Assembly: GCA_963921425.1 (NCBI GenBank)
Contig: OY992840.1
Location: forward strand, 9,798,501 to 9,862,500
Reading direction: 5' to 3'
Length of the DNA: 64,000 bases
Origin: Dryas octopetala
Taxonomy: Eukaryota; Streptophyta; Magnoliopsida; Rosales; Rosaceae
Shown one piece after another: positions 46,624 to 57,200 of the stretch. Numbering within the stretch: position 1 is the first letter of the stretch; the number at the start of each line of letters is the position of its first letter. The position numbers and the translations under genes were made by a program. Under the pieces are notes generated by a model that was not told the DNA's origin, did not search any database, and was given only the letters and a program-made list of their open reading frames with translations.

Positions 46624-46675
46624 CTCTTCTCCAGTTGTTTTTGCAGTTAGCAGAAGATTAACTGACTTGGCTATA

Positions 46676-47610
46676 ATGGCATCACAAGTTGGACGTTTGA
46701 TCGAAGATTAGAATTTAAATGTGCACTCTAATGGTAATTATCAAGTCTCACTATGCTTTTCTTTAATGTGTATCTTACTTGTTGGAATCTTTTGATCAAA
46801 CCCTTATAATATCTACAACAGGAGCTTCTGTTGTGGGAAAGGCTAATGCCACCAAAACACAAAGGAAAAGGGGGCTTGGGGGAAGGAAACCACTTGGTGA
46901 TTTATCGAATTCAGGGAAGCCTGCTCTCACCCAGGCATCAAAAAATCAGCCTTCCAAGAATTTTGCTTTCATGGAGAAAGTGACCTGTGTTCCTAAAACT
47001 GCTCATGATGCAAGCAAAAAGAAAGGCTTTTCTAATGCTTCAGACAAAGTGCAGACCCGTAGCAGGAAGGCACTATCTGACATTTCAAACTCAGGGGAAA
47101 CGCATCTGCCGGAGGAATCAAGGAAACCAAATCTGCAGAAGAAGCGCGACACAAAGCTTAGTGTTGTGGCAGAGGAACGATTTTGTCCCAATGCTATTGC
47201 AGAGGAAGGATTCCTGCACAATCATCAAGAGTGCATCAATGCACAGACCAAGGCTATGTACATGGATCATTTTCTGATGATTGTTGGACTGCATAATGGT
47301 ATTAAACTTTACAAACAGTTATATATATATATACGGTAACCATGATTATCTTGGACATTGTAATTTACTAGTTAATTCATTTTCTGTTCAGAGTCTTCCA
47401 AGACACTTACATCTCCCTGGGCACCTTCACTGTCAAGTAAATTTGAGGTAAGTTTGCATTTCATTTTTTGTTCTTTTTCTGAAGTTATTTTGTTTGTTTG
47501 GGGTCTTTCCTGACAATGCCATTGTTTGTCTTTGTTTTCAGCCAGAGAGTCCCCTGAGGTATCTGGATTTGGGAGAGATGTCCGAGCATCGATTCTCATG
47601 GAAACATTAG
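46676..47610 (+). pseudogene. PATRONUS-like (plant securin-like) protein gene with a premature stop in exon 1
   Basis: PATRONUS proteins protect centromeric cohesion and act as plant securins, degraded by APC/C. Exons 46676-46733, 46822-47298, 47392-47447 and 47542-47610 have GT-AG borders and matching phases, giving about 208 codons. Exon 2 carries two destruction boxes, RKPLGDLSN and RKALSDISN, and the family-like AEEGFLHNHQECI. Exon 3 has SPWAPSLSSKFE; the end is HRFSWKH-TAG. Codon 12 is TAG (46709-46711) inside MASQVGRLIED-stop-NLNVHSNG, where a Gln codon (CAG) would fit. The next in-frame Met lies past the first D-box, so a full product needs readthrough or another start. Alternatives: base error, or a different first exon. 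Family assignment rests on motif memory. Confidence 0.6.
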
Positions 47611-47895
47611 CTGTCTGACAATCTTGACTCTCCATATCCTTGCAAGACTCCAAGATCACCAAGTCATTGTAGCCTCTGGAAGGACTCTGACTACATCATT
47701 TTCAAGTTGATCGAAACGCCAGGCATTTTCAAGTGAAATGGCATGGGATCCTTCCGTGTCTTTTCTATTTAGTTTTAGGGCTAATTACAAAGTATCTTTC
47801 CCAAGTTTGCTTTCATTCTCTTTTTCCACTTTGAATTTTTTTTTTTTTGCCAAACACTTTGAAACTTTTATTAACTAGTACTAATACAAAATAAT

Positions 47896-48026
47896 GAGTG
47901 CATTTTTACTCACCACAAAAAGGTAGTGATGAGCATTACCACCATGGTACATGGATAACACGTGTCACAAATAAGTGGTCAAAAGACTTGTGTCACTCAT
48001 CCACCATGGTGAGCAAAAATGAATCC
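47896..48026. mobile_element. Small MITE, 131 bp, same family as 49555
   Basis: The ends GAGTGCATTTTTACTCACC and (inverted) GGATTCATTTTTGCTCACC are flanked by CAAAATAAT (47887-47895) and CAAAGTAAT (48027-48035), 8 of 9 bases alike. It includes ACACGTGTCAC. Confidence 0.7.
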
Positions 48027-48099
48027 CAAAGTAATAAAGCAATTGAACAACTAAAGGATCAAAACAGCAAACAATACGAGCAGAAAACTAACAGCAGAA

Positions 48100-48700
48100 A
48101 AACAAGCATCAATCTAAAACTAAAGGATGTCCATCTGCCACTAGGACTCCAAGTAAAGAGGTTGGGGTGAGATCACCCAGTCCTCTGGACTCAACCTCTT
48201 GCTGGCTAATTAATAAGGCCACTGCATGTGCAACACCATTTGCCTCTCTTGGGATCCAAGACCACTTAACAGGGGAAAATTCAGTTTTAAGGTCCCAAAT
48301 GTCATGAATGATTAGTGAATATAAATGAAAAACTTGTTAAGAGCATCAATCAGTGTCTTAGAATCAGACTCCACCTCCACATCCAATATTTCAAGTTTCT
48401 TAATTAGCACACAGCAAGCCTTCATTCACTGTCAAGGCCTCAACAACATCAATAGAATCAGGCAAGCACCTAACAGCACTACCAGTCACCAGTCACCCTG
48501 CAATTACCATCCCTTACAACTACTCCATCCCAGCCTCACGAGAATTCGATCTTGAACAATGATCCATCCACATTGATCTTGAACCTTGGAAAACAAGGAG
48601 GACTCCAACACTTGGGAACATATAAAGAGGGAGATACAACTGATATATCCTTAACAGGAGAAGGAGATAGAGATAGAAGAAACTAAGTGCAAGCTTTCCT
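48100..48700 (-). pseudogene. LINE RNase H domain remnant
   Basis: On the minus strand INVDGSLFKIEFS, then WDGVVVRDGNCRVTG and further down VESDSKTLIDALN, fits the RNase H-like domain that ends plant LINEs. Several stops interrupt it. The stretch 48700-48980 probably holds the preceding zinc-binding part. Confidence 0.7.
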
Positions 48701-49006
48701 AGCAGATAAACAAACCATCACAGGATCAGGGGATAATTTTTGGAAAACAGCTTTGCACCTAGCTTTCCAAATGGACCAAAAAAAAAAAACGAATCCAATT
48801 AATAATAAAATCAGCAGAATCCTTCCAGACAACCAAAATATCCATCAACCAAGTATCAAGACAGGTTATAGCAGCCAATGCTAACCAGTCTTAACTGAAT
48901 AAATTCCATACTTAGTCAAAGGCCAAACAAGTTGTTCCCCATAACTCTTATCATTTTCAATTCTCCCATAAGGGTTCAATTTTTTCAACATACTACATGT
49001 AGTTTT

Positions 49007-49552
49007 TAATTTAAGTCAATATGGCCAATGCAACCCTTCCGTTAAGTTTTACCGGTTGGTCAATTGTTAATACGTTTGACCCCACCTCTTAGCTGATGTG
49101 GACTCAACATAAAGGATTGAATATTATGCAGTGTAGGTTTCAGAGTGGGTGGTGGTGGGTTGGGTTCAAAGCCTTGGTGGAGCCATTCTCAGTGGGTTGG
49201 GCGGTTCCATTAAAATAAGGTGGGTGGAGAAGGACTCTTGAGAGGGTGTGGGTGGGTGGGTGGGTGGAGAAGAATGAGGAGCAAGTGGGAGGAGGGGGTT
49301 GGACACATGGGTGGTGTGGGTATATGTAGTGGGAAACTCTTTTGGGTTTTTTAGTTTATTTTATTTATTTCTTTTTTACATTTTAAAAAGATAACATTCT
49401 TAAAAAATTATTATTATATATTGTTCATATAGTGCCAACTGCGTTTCTACATTAAAAAAAATGGACCCCATGCAAGTCATGTCACCACTTAACGGTGGAT
49501 TAAATGTTAAACCTAACAGAAGTTTGACAATAAGTGACATTGATTTAAATTG
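49007..49552. mobile_element. Probable TIR repeat with a GGGT-rich interior
   Basis: AATTTAAGTCAATATGGCC at the left pairs loosely with the right end (inverted AATTTAAATCAATGTCACTT), and CCGTTAA blocks lie inside both. The interior (49140-49310) is a degenerate GGTGGGT minisatellite. The MITE at 49555 sits at its right edge. Confidence 0.5.
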
Positions 49553-49554
49553 AA

Positions 49555-49703
49555 GGATTCATTTTTGCTCGCCATGGTGAGCATTACTACCATAGTGGAT
49601 GGGTGACACGTGTCACCTGACCATCATTTTGTGACACGTGTCACCCATCCACCATAGTAGTAATGTTCACTACTACATTTTTGTGATAAGCAAAAATGGA
49701 CTC
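49555..49703. mobile_element. Palindromic MITE, 149 bp, carrying two G-box palindromes
   Basis: The ends GGATTCATTTTTGCT and (inverted) GAGTCCATTTTTGCT are flanked by 9-bp TAAATTGAA at 49546-49554 and 49704-49712. The arms pair through GGATGGGTGACACGTGTCAC, so each arm has a perfect TGACACGTGTCA palindrome. Confidence 0.88.
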
Positions 49704-49713
49704 TAAATTGAAA

Positions 49714-51020
49714 ACTATATATATTACATTGAAAAAATTAAAACTGTATAGGGAGATTGAAAATGGCAACAAACTTGGGAAGGGTACTTTGTAGTTAGCC
49801 CTTAATTGTTTCTTATGCTTCATGTGTCTTTGTTATGGAGCATTTATCGTACTTCTTGAAAAACTACTTTAAGTGCTTTCAAAAAGCACTTTTAAGAATT
49901 TAGCCAAATATGAATGTGATTTTCTCTCATTTGACAGTGCTTTTGTCAATACAAAAATTCTCCTAAACAATCCCTAGGCCCCTAAACATCAGGAACCATA
50001 CATGATGGAACTTAAAGAGATTAAGAGCGGGCAGTAAACTTTTGGAATAAAAATTACTATATATACGTTTAAATCAAACTCTTTTGTTTTAAGAATTAGA
50101 CTTCTTCAAACTAATTATTTAGTTTAAATCCTCTGAACCTAAATACTAATAATGTAATATATAATTAATGCAAGAATAATCAAATATCAATGGAAAAATA
50201 ATTGGGTTTTTTTTTTTTTTTTTTTTTTAAGTCCATTTCAAAAATAGCTTTGATTACCTAGCCCACTCGGTAGATTAAACTCCTAGCCCGGCCCAATTTT
50301 TTAAAAAGCCAACTTTTCTCTCTTCTCTCTCCTCTCTTTCCTTATCTTTCCCGATCATTCTGTCTCTCATCGATCCTCTTTGTCCGACATTATTGCTGGT
50401 GATCTTGACGGCAAAAGGACCATCGTCATTCCCTCCCCCCCTCAAGGTCTTTCTTGCCCAGATTCTTGCCATAACCTGCAACCTAAACCCAAGCCTGATC
50501 GACCCTCCTCCGTTGTTGACCTCATTTTCCTGCGGAATCAGGACCGGCCACCACCTTCAGTCGACTCCCCTCGATGAGCTGGTCACTCCAGTGTGTTTAA
50601 ATTCCCCATCCAACCACCTATCACGATAAATCGAAGCTCCAAGTTGGCAGCTTTCCCGACCAGTTTTCGATGGCTCCGGCAATTAAATTTGTCGAGTAAG
50701 GTATGGATTTTGATCTTCTCTCTACTTTACATGTCTGTATACTTAATTTGATCCAATTGTTGCTCAAAATGAAAAACTCAATTCGGAACCTACAGCCATC
50801 GTAGGCTCCGCCACGATTGGTGGTTAGGTAGAGTTTCCTTGTTCAATTTCGGTCCCCTTTGAATCCAGTTGAAGTATCTGTGTTGAGTTGGGCTTGAATT
50901 GTGTGATTTTTCTTTGTCCAGGTGACTGACAACCCACTGCCACTGCGATCGCTCGACACTGTTGACCAAGCGCACGACAATTGCCACTATGCGCTCGCAA
51001 ATTGTCATTGTGCGACAATA
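49714..51020. other. Intergenic, mixed repeat sequence
   Basis: AT-rich to 50220, with a T-run at 50205-50229. 50250-51000 is GC-richer and leader-like, but its ORFs (for example 50380-50577) have no recognisable motif. CGCTCG and GCACGACAATTGCCA repeat imperfectly near 50946-51015. Confidence 0.4.
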
Positions 51021-51028
51021 ACTATAAC

Positions 51029-51997
51029 TAAGGAGTAAAATTTCATTTGTTAGGGGTATGAAAATTTTAACACTAACCCAACAAATTTTTGTTCAAATTT
51101 CAATGATTTCGCTTGAAATTTCAAAAATTTCGGCGAAACTTTCGGTGAGGAGGCAGAGATTAGAGGGAGAGAAGGGAGGAAGAGGCTAGCTGGCCTCGTT
51201 GCCAGCCGTCACCGGAGGAGGCAAATCGGAAAGAAAGTTAGAGGGTGATTGGGGAGGGAGGAGAAAGAAGAAAGATAAGAGATCTGGGTGGGGAGGGAGA
51301 GGAGGAAGATAGAGAGATTGGGGAAGGAAGAAGAGAATGAGGAAGGAGAAAGAGGGATGAGAAAGAAGAGATGCATGCACATGGAGTCTTAGGACTGGGA
51401 AAGAAAAATGAAAGAGAAAAACTGAAAAAGAAGTCACAGGAGGAAAAGGAAGGAAAGAAAGAAAAGAAAAGAAAAAAAGAAAAAAATAGAGGAAAACAAA
51501 AGGGTTTAGGGCCTTTGGGCAATTGGAAAGAAAAAAAAGGGTTTGCAGTTTCGTTTGGGGTTTGGTTTGGTTATTTTGGGGTTTCGTTTAATTGTTTTTA
51601 ACAGTATTTGCCTCAAACACGCATTATATTCATCTTATTGAATACTTATTTAATTTATGATTTAATATTGTAATATATTATACAAATAAATTTGAGATGT
51701 TATTTATATAATTATTAATTAGTGACCCATTTTTTTAACAATATTTGTCTTCAACGCGTATTATATTCACCTTATATCACATGAAACTTACTATATAATT
51801 TGGTTTGTTCAATGTTTTTTATCAATGTAGTAAATAATATGTTAAATAAACATATGATCAAGTTTCATTCAAAATTTTCGTATTTTGATTGCAATTTATG
51901 TCCTTTTTGTCTAACTTTTTCGAAATTGAAATTTTAATTAAAATTTCTGTCGAAATTTCTATCAAAAATTTCTTCGAAACTGAAATTTTACTCCTTG
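51029..51997. mobile_element. TIR element E1 of a tandem pair, 969 bp
   Basis: It starts TAAGGAGTAAAATTTCA and ends with the inverted CAAGGAGTAAAATTTCAG. Flanked by ACTATAAC at 51021-51028 and 51998-52005. Purine-rich interior; no transposase ORF. Eight-base duplications suggest a hAT-type non-autonomous element. Confidence 0.75.
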
Positions 51998-52005
51998 ACT
52001 ATAAC

Positions 52006-53041
52006 TAAGGAGGAAAATTTCGTTTTTTGAGGAAGGAGAAATTTTATAAAAACACCAAATAATTTTTGTTTAGATTTCAGAAAATTTCGCCGAAATTTTC
52101 GAGACCAGAGGCAGAGGTGAGCCGGTGACGCAGTGACCAGAGGCAGAGGTGGCCGGCCTCGTCGCCAGCCGTTTCGGAGAGAGAGAAGAATCGGGAAGGG
52201 AGAGAAGGAAGAGATTCGCCTCCAAGGAGAGAAGAAATCGGGGAGAGAAGGAGGAAGAAGGAATGAGGGAGGAGTGAGAAGAGATCAGGGAGGGATAGAG
52301 TGAGGGAGGAGAGAGAAGAGATCAGTAAGGGAGGAGTAGGAGGCAGACTAGGTTAGAGAAAGAGAAGGTTAGACTTGAAATGAGGAAGACTGCTGGGAGA
52401 AGTGGAGAGTCACAGGGGAAAAGGGGAAAAGAAAGGAAAAGAAAAAAAAAAAGTTTAGGCCGGGTTGATTAGGGTTTGGAGCCTTTGGGCAATTGGAAAG
52501 AAAAAAAAAATTTGGGGTTTGATTTGGCCGTTTTGAGATTTCGTTTAGTTGTTTTAAAATCCTAATACATTTCTATATAAAAAATAATTTAAAATACCCT
52601 AAAGAGTTTAAACCATAATATCTTATATCATATCCTAAATAATATAGAATATAGATTATATAATATATAGGGTTTAATATATAGATTATAGAGTATAAAA
52701 AATATTATGGTATATAAAATATATAGGGTTTAGTATTATGATTTAGTGTATAGATTATAAAGTATAAAGAATATACTAATTCATTTATTCATTATACTAA
52801 TTTTAACAGTATTTGCCTCTAACGGGTATTATATTCATTTTATATCACATGAAATTTATTATATAATTTAATTTCTTTAATGTTTTTTTATCAATGTATT
52901 AGATAATATATGAAATGAACATATGGTAAAGTTTTATTCAAAATTTCCGTATTTTGATAACAATTTTCGTCATTTTTGTCTAATTTTGTCTAAATTAAAA
53001 TTTCCAAAAAAATTTATTCGAAATTGAAATTTTACTATTTG
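52006..53041. mobile_element. TIR element E2 of a tandem pair, 1036 bp
   Basis: Same family and orientation as E1. It starts TAAGGAGGAAAATTTC, and its right end is followed by a third ACTATAAC at 53042-53049. Both copies hold CCTTTGGGCAATTGGAAAG and the AT-rich TATTATATTCA(C/T)(C/T)TTAT block, but differ by many changes and indels, so the pair is old. Confidence 0.75.
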
Positions 53042-53362
53042 ACTATAACATGGTAAAAAAAAAATAATAATAACAAAATATAACAAAACTAAAGTAAATA
53101 ATAAAGGAAACGTGGGTTCGGTACGTTTGTACTAATGGGCTATAATATAACATAAACAAAATCCCCAGTTCCCTCTGTTCAGCGTTCAAGGCTGGCTCTC
53201 AGATCTGGACTCATGGGCTACCTGGCGCTGTAGCCCAATAACGGGTATAAACATAAATCGCAGGCTAAAGCCTAGGGTGCTTTGAGAAATTGAAAAGCAA
53301 TCTAGCTAGGGCTTAGGGATTGGGGGATAGCGATAGCGATAGCACTTGGGAGGAAGACAGCC

Positions 53363-54258
53363 ATGGCTGCCGTGCAAGCAAGCTCGAAGATTGATGATCA
53401 GTCCCTATACATATGTAGCATCGAGTACAATCATCTAGATGAGGCTGCTTACGTTATCCATGCCATGAAATTGAGGGATTTGTTATCATGCTCCTGCACT
53501 AACCCTAATCCAACAACCAGATGCCACAGTTGCTCCTCAAAACCCAAAGGAGATGGTAGTGAATTGTGGCAAGTGGCTTATATGGCCGACGAGGACAATC
53601 TTCCCCACTCTGTGGGTTGCGGTCTCCATTTCTCTCAGGTCTCCTTCAATACAGTGACCCAGCAGCTCAGCACTTCTCTTATGCATTTTCCCGCACTTGC
53701 ATCATTGTCTCCACTCCAAATCGTTCGCGCCATTACAAATTCGACATTTGTAGCCGAACATGGACCCTAATCTCTCCTCCTTTTATGTTCGAAGGTCGCC
53801 CTTTTCCCTATAGAAGGCAAGCTTTAACGGTGTTGGATGTGTATGATGGTGGTGCTCATTGCCTACTGTTTACCTATCAATGGCGTCAAACTTCGCCTAT
53901 AGTAGTCTACCTCATGCACAGTGATGCTATGGAGACTATCAAAGCTCTGAAGCTGCCAGATTATCATGGTGAGTTTCCTCTTGATATTTTCAGACCATGC
54001 CAGTATAGTTTTGTCAATCTCGGAGGTCGAAAAATCTGCCTTGTTATGGCCTGTTTCATGAACACAGAGTATTGTGAGTGGATGGGTGAGAATGAGGCCG
54101 AGTTCATGCGCTTTTATGTCATAACGTTAGAATTCTCAAAACGGGACTCTGATTCGAAATGGGACGTCGAAATCCTTAGTAGTCGCATCTTTGATAACCA
54201 TGTTAAACGGGAGCGGTCTCGTATCTTCTCTGCTTCACTTCTTGGTTGCTTTCTCCCG
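53363..54258 (+). pseudogene. First exon of an unrecognised plant protein, frameshifted
   Basis: The ATG at 53363 is in good context (GCCATGGCTGCC). Frame 1 reads SSKIDDQSLYICSIEYNHLD, then HAMKLRDLLSCSC and ELWQVAYMADEDNLPHSVGC. Near 53637 coding sense moves to the frame reading QYSDPAAQHFSYAFSRTCII, HYKFDICSRTWTLISPP, VYLMHSDAMETIKALKLP and CFMNTEYCEWMGENEAEF, as if one base were lost. The exon ends in a consensus donor CCCG/GTAAGT at 54259. Content suggests a beta-propeller-like (kelch/F-box-associated) protein of the WTLISPP type, but I cannot name a family. No following exon is visible. Either a pseudogene or a base-call error. Confidence 0.5.
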
Positions 54259-55147
54259 GTAAGTTCATTTTGCTGATTAATTATGTTTATGCATGCTCGG
54301 TTGGTGCCTCAGTATTGAGTAATATGTTTTCTCTAGTATGGAAAACTACATTTTACTCATACGCTGCTGATGATTTTAATAAATTGATATTCCTTAATTT
54401 CTTTAATTATACAGAATCTTGTGTGAACTAAAAATTACCAGTCTGTGATCAATATAATTTTATATTTTCCTTAATGTTTAAATGGAATTTCAGCTAGCTA
54501 GTGGTTCGTTAATTTACTTCATGTTTGGACCAATCCAACATGCAACACCCAAGATGTGGATTGTTTTTATGCTGTAGAAATAGCTAGTAGGATTTGATGA
54601 CTACATAAATTTGGGTTTTACTTGACTCATTTAAATTTTTGAGATTTCCTTCCCCTCTGCTTGGTTGCACCTGTATATATTCTGGGAAACAAAGAACTGG
54701 CTTATTTAATTTAGTTACAGGTCCCCTTTTGTGCGTGGCTTTATCATGACATGAATATTTCTGCTTTTACAAGTACAGCTTGCATTTAAGGAGAAAAATA
54801 TTTACAATATTCGCTACTGATTAATTTAATGCAACCATCTAGTTATTACTGTTTTCTCTAATCTTTGGGTACCTACTGTTTTCTCTAACTACTTTAGTTA
54901 CAGGTCCCCTTTCGTTATTACTACTGTTTCTATGATCTTTGGGTTGCTACTTTATTCTCTGATCCTTGGTTCTTTGACTCCTGATGTCTAGACATAAAAC
55001 TGCCAATTGAATTGGGTCAATTGGACTGACTGACGACATGCAATTTAGGGCTTTGAAATTGATCCATCCTGTTGGAATGATCAACTGTGGTTGAATATGA
55101 TCTCTAAACATTGCTTTAAATGTCCATCTCAACCTCAAGTATTCATC

Positions 55148-55183
<36 letters not shown>

Positions 55184-56104
55184 TGCATCTGAACCTATGT
55201 GATTGTTTGCTTTAAAAAAATTGGTAGTTTTTGTTAGGGGCTCTAAAATCATGTTCATACAATTTAGGGCTTTTAATATGATCCATCCTTTTTGGATCAT
55301 TCAACTGGCTGAGTATATAGGATCTCTAAACATTTCTTTGAATGCCAATCTAGACCTGAGTTGCAAATTGAAGTGGGTCAATTGTACCGACTTACAACAT
55401 GCAACACCCGAAATGTGGATTTGTTTGGCTGCTGTAGAAATGGCTAGTGGTACAAAGTTTTCTGAATGCAAGTTGAAACTCAGCTTCAACTCTCATTTAT
55501 TAGTTTTCTTTCTAGCAATGTCCTTTCCAATAAATAAATTAAAACCAAATTAGTAAATAAATAATAAAGGAGATTGGATATATTTCTATGAAGAATATAG
55601 AAAGTGTTACACATTATGTATGCATGGATGTGCGTATTCGTTGTTTTTAAACTGTGCACTTATAATGCAGTTTTGTGGTCCTGGATAAGGTATGGCCTTT
55701 TAGTTTTACCCAGATAACCATTCTTTATAGTATCTGTATATTACATACTAATCTCTATGCACAAGCGATAGTAATTTTTTTTTTTTTTTTTTATCGTAGA
55801 TATTGTAATTTGTAGCTCATCAATATTTTAGCTTTGTACAAATGAAAAATTTTAGACTGATCATAATTAATGATGACCTTGTTAGACTTGGAAATGGACC
55901 ATGTTTTTACTTACTCGATGCTTCAATATTTCTTTTTCTTTTTTTCGGCCACTGATGCTTCAATATTTAAAGTAGCTACTCACATTGAAAATTGAGGTAA
56001 TTAACATATGAAAGATAATTGAGGTAATATTTTATGCGTAGGGGGCCAAGTTAATATCTCAATATTCTTCTTACCAAATTTATTAGTAGTTTAGTACTAG
56101 TATC
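54259..56104. repeat. Diverged direct duplications downstream of the frameshifted exon
   Basis: ACATGCAACACCC(A/G)A(A/G)ATGTGGATT recurs at 54538 and 55398. (C/A)AATTTAGGGCTTT, GATCCATCC and TCTCTAAACATT recur at about 55040-55115 and 55260-55340. CAATTG(A/T)(A/C)(T/C)GGGTCAATTG recurs near 55003 and 55365. A (TA)n(CA)n tract lies at 55148-55182. No exon was found. Confidence 0.6.
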
Positions 56105-57200
56105 TTATGTACTAATATTATATGTTAAGTTATACAAAAAACATCACCTACCTTCATCTAAAGGCACACAAAGATAAGCGATGATATTTTATCAGAGGGC
56201 TGCTATTTGCACACCTTTTTTTTTTTTTCTTTTTGCACACCATTTTTGAAAAAAATCAAAAATTAAAGAAAAAAACACTCACCCCTCACCCAACACACCC
56301 CTTCATTCTCAAAAAAAAAAAAAAAAACACACCCCTCATTCTCAGCCTCACCCCGACCACCTCCCCTCCTTCACCCGACCCACCCACCCAGCCCCCTCCC
56401 TCCCTCACCCGACCACCGCAAGCAGCACCTGACCCCACCCCCCCCAACCTCCTCCTCTCTTTCTTTTCTTCTCTCCTCCCTCCCTCCCTCCCTCCCTTCC
56501 TCTCTCCCTTCCTTCCTTCGTCTCGCCTGCAACACCAATGGCCGAGCACATCGTCTCCAGCTAGCAAGTCGGCACTGGTCTCCGAGCTCGCCTGCAACAT
56601 CGCGCCTCAAACTGCTGCAACCACAACGAAGTACCACTGCCAACAAAAAAATCGCAGCTGGTTCGGCGGCTATATGCCGAATGGGTCGTGGATGTTCGGC
56701 GGCTACTTGTCGAATGGGTTGTGGATGTTCGATGGGTGGTTGCCGAAGGAAACTCAAATTTTTGGCAGACCAGTGCCGAACGAAGGAGAAAGCAGAGAGA
56801 GAAAGGGAGGGAGGGAGGAGAGAAGAAAAGAGAGAGAGGAGGGAAGGGTGGGGCTCAGGTGCTGCTCTTAGTGGTCGAATGAGGGGGCGAAGGGCTGGGT
56901 GGGTGTGGCTGGGTGAGGAAAGGGCTGATGAGGGAAGGGCTGCATGGGTCAGTGAGGGAGAAGAAAGGGTTGGGTGTGTGTGTGTGTTTTTTTTTAGTCT
57001 ATTGATGGGGTGTGCAAAAGAGAGAAAATGGAGTTGGTTTTTGGGTGTGAGAATGAGAGATGTGTCTTTTCCTTTGATTTTTGATTTTTGATTTTTTTTA
57101 CAAAAGGGTGTGCAAAAAGAAAAAAAAAAGTGTGCAAATTGCAGCCCTCTTTTATCAGTATGCAAGTCTACAACTCGTCGTTTGAGAACAAACCAGTAAT
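56105..57200. repeat. Dispersed repeat, copy B (partial, split by the hAT-like element)
   Basis: 56105-56194 and 57150-57200 together match the first 150 or so bases of copy A, up to GAGAACAAACC, where the match stops. The rest of the repeat is missing here. Confidence 0.8.
56195..57149. mobile_element. hAT-like non-autonomous element, 955 bp, inserted in repeat copy B
   Basis: The ends GAGGGCTGCTATTTGCACAC and (inverted) GAGGGCTGCAATTTGCACAC are flanked by TTTTATCA at 56187-56194 and 57150-57157 (8 bp). Copies A and C of the host repeat show the uninterrupted site. The interior has pyrimidine then purine runs and a 33-bp repeat at about 56661-56740 (FGGYMPNGSWM / FGGYLSNGLWM in frame). Confidence 0.88.

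Noticed and set aside
51186-51601. Lys/Glu-rich and Phe/Ser-rich ORFs
   Set aside because: Purine-rich interior of element E1, read in opposite directions.
56233-57165. Long Pro/Ser-rich and Arg/Glu-rich ORFs
   Set aside because: Composition artefacts inside the hAT-like element.
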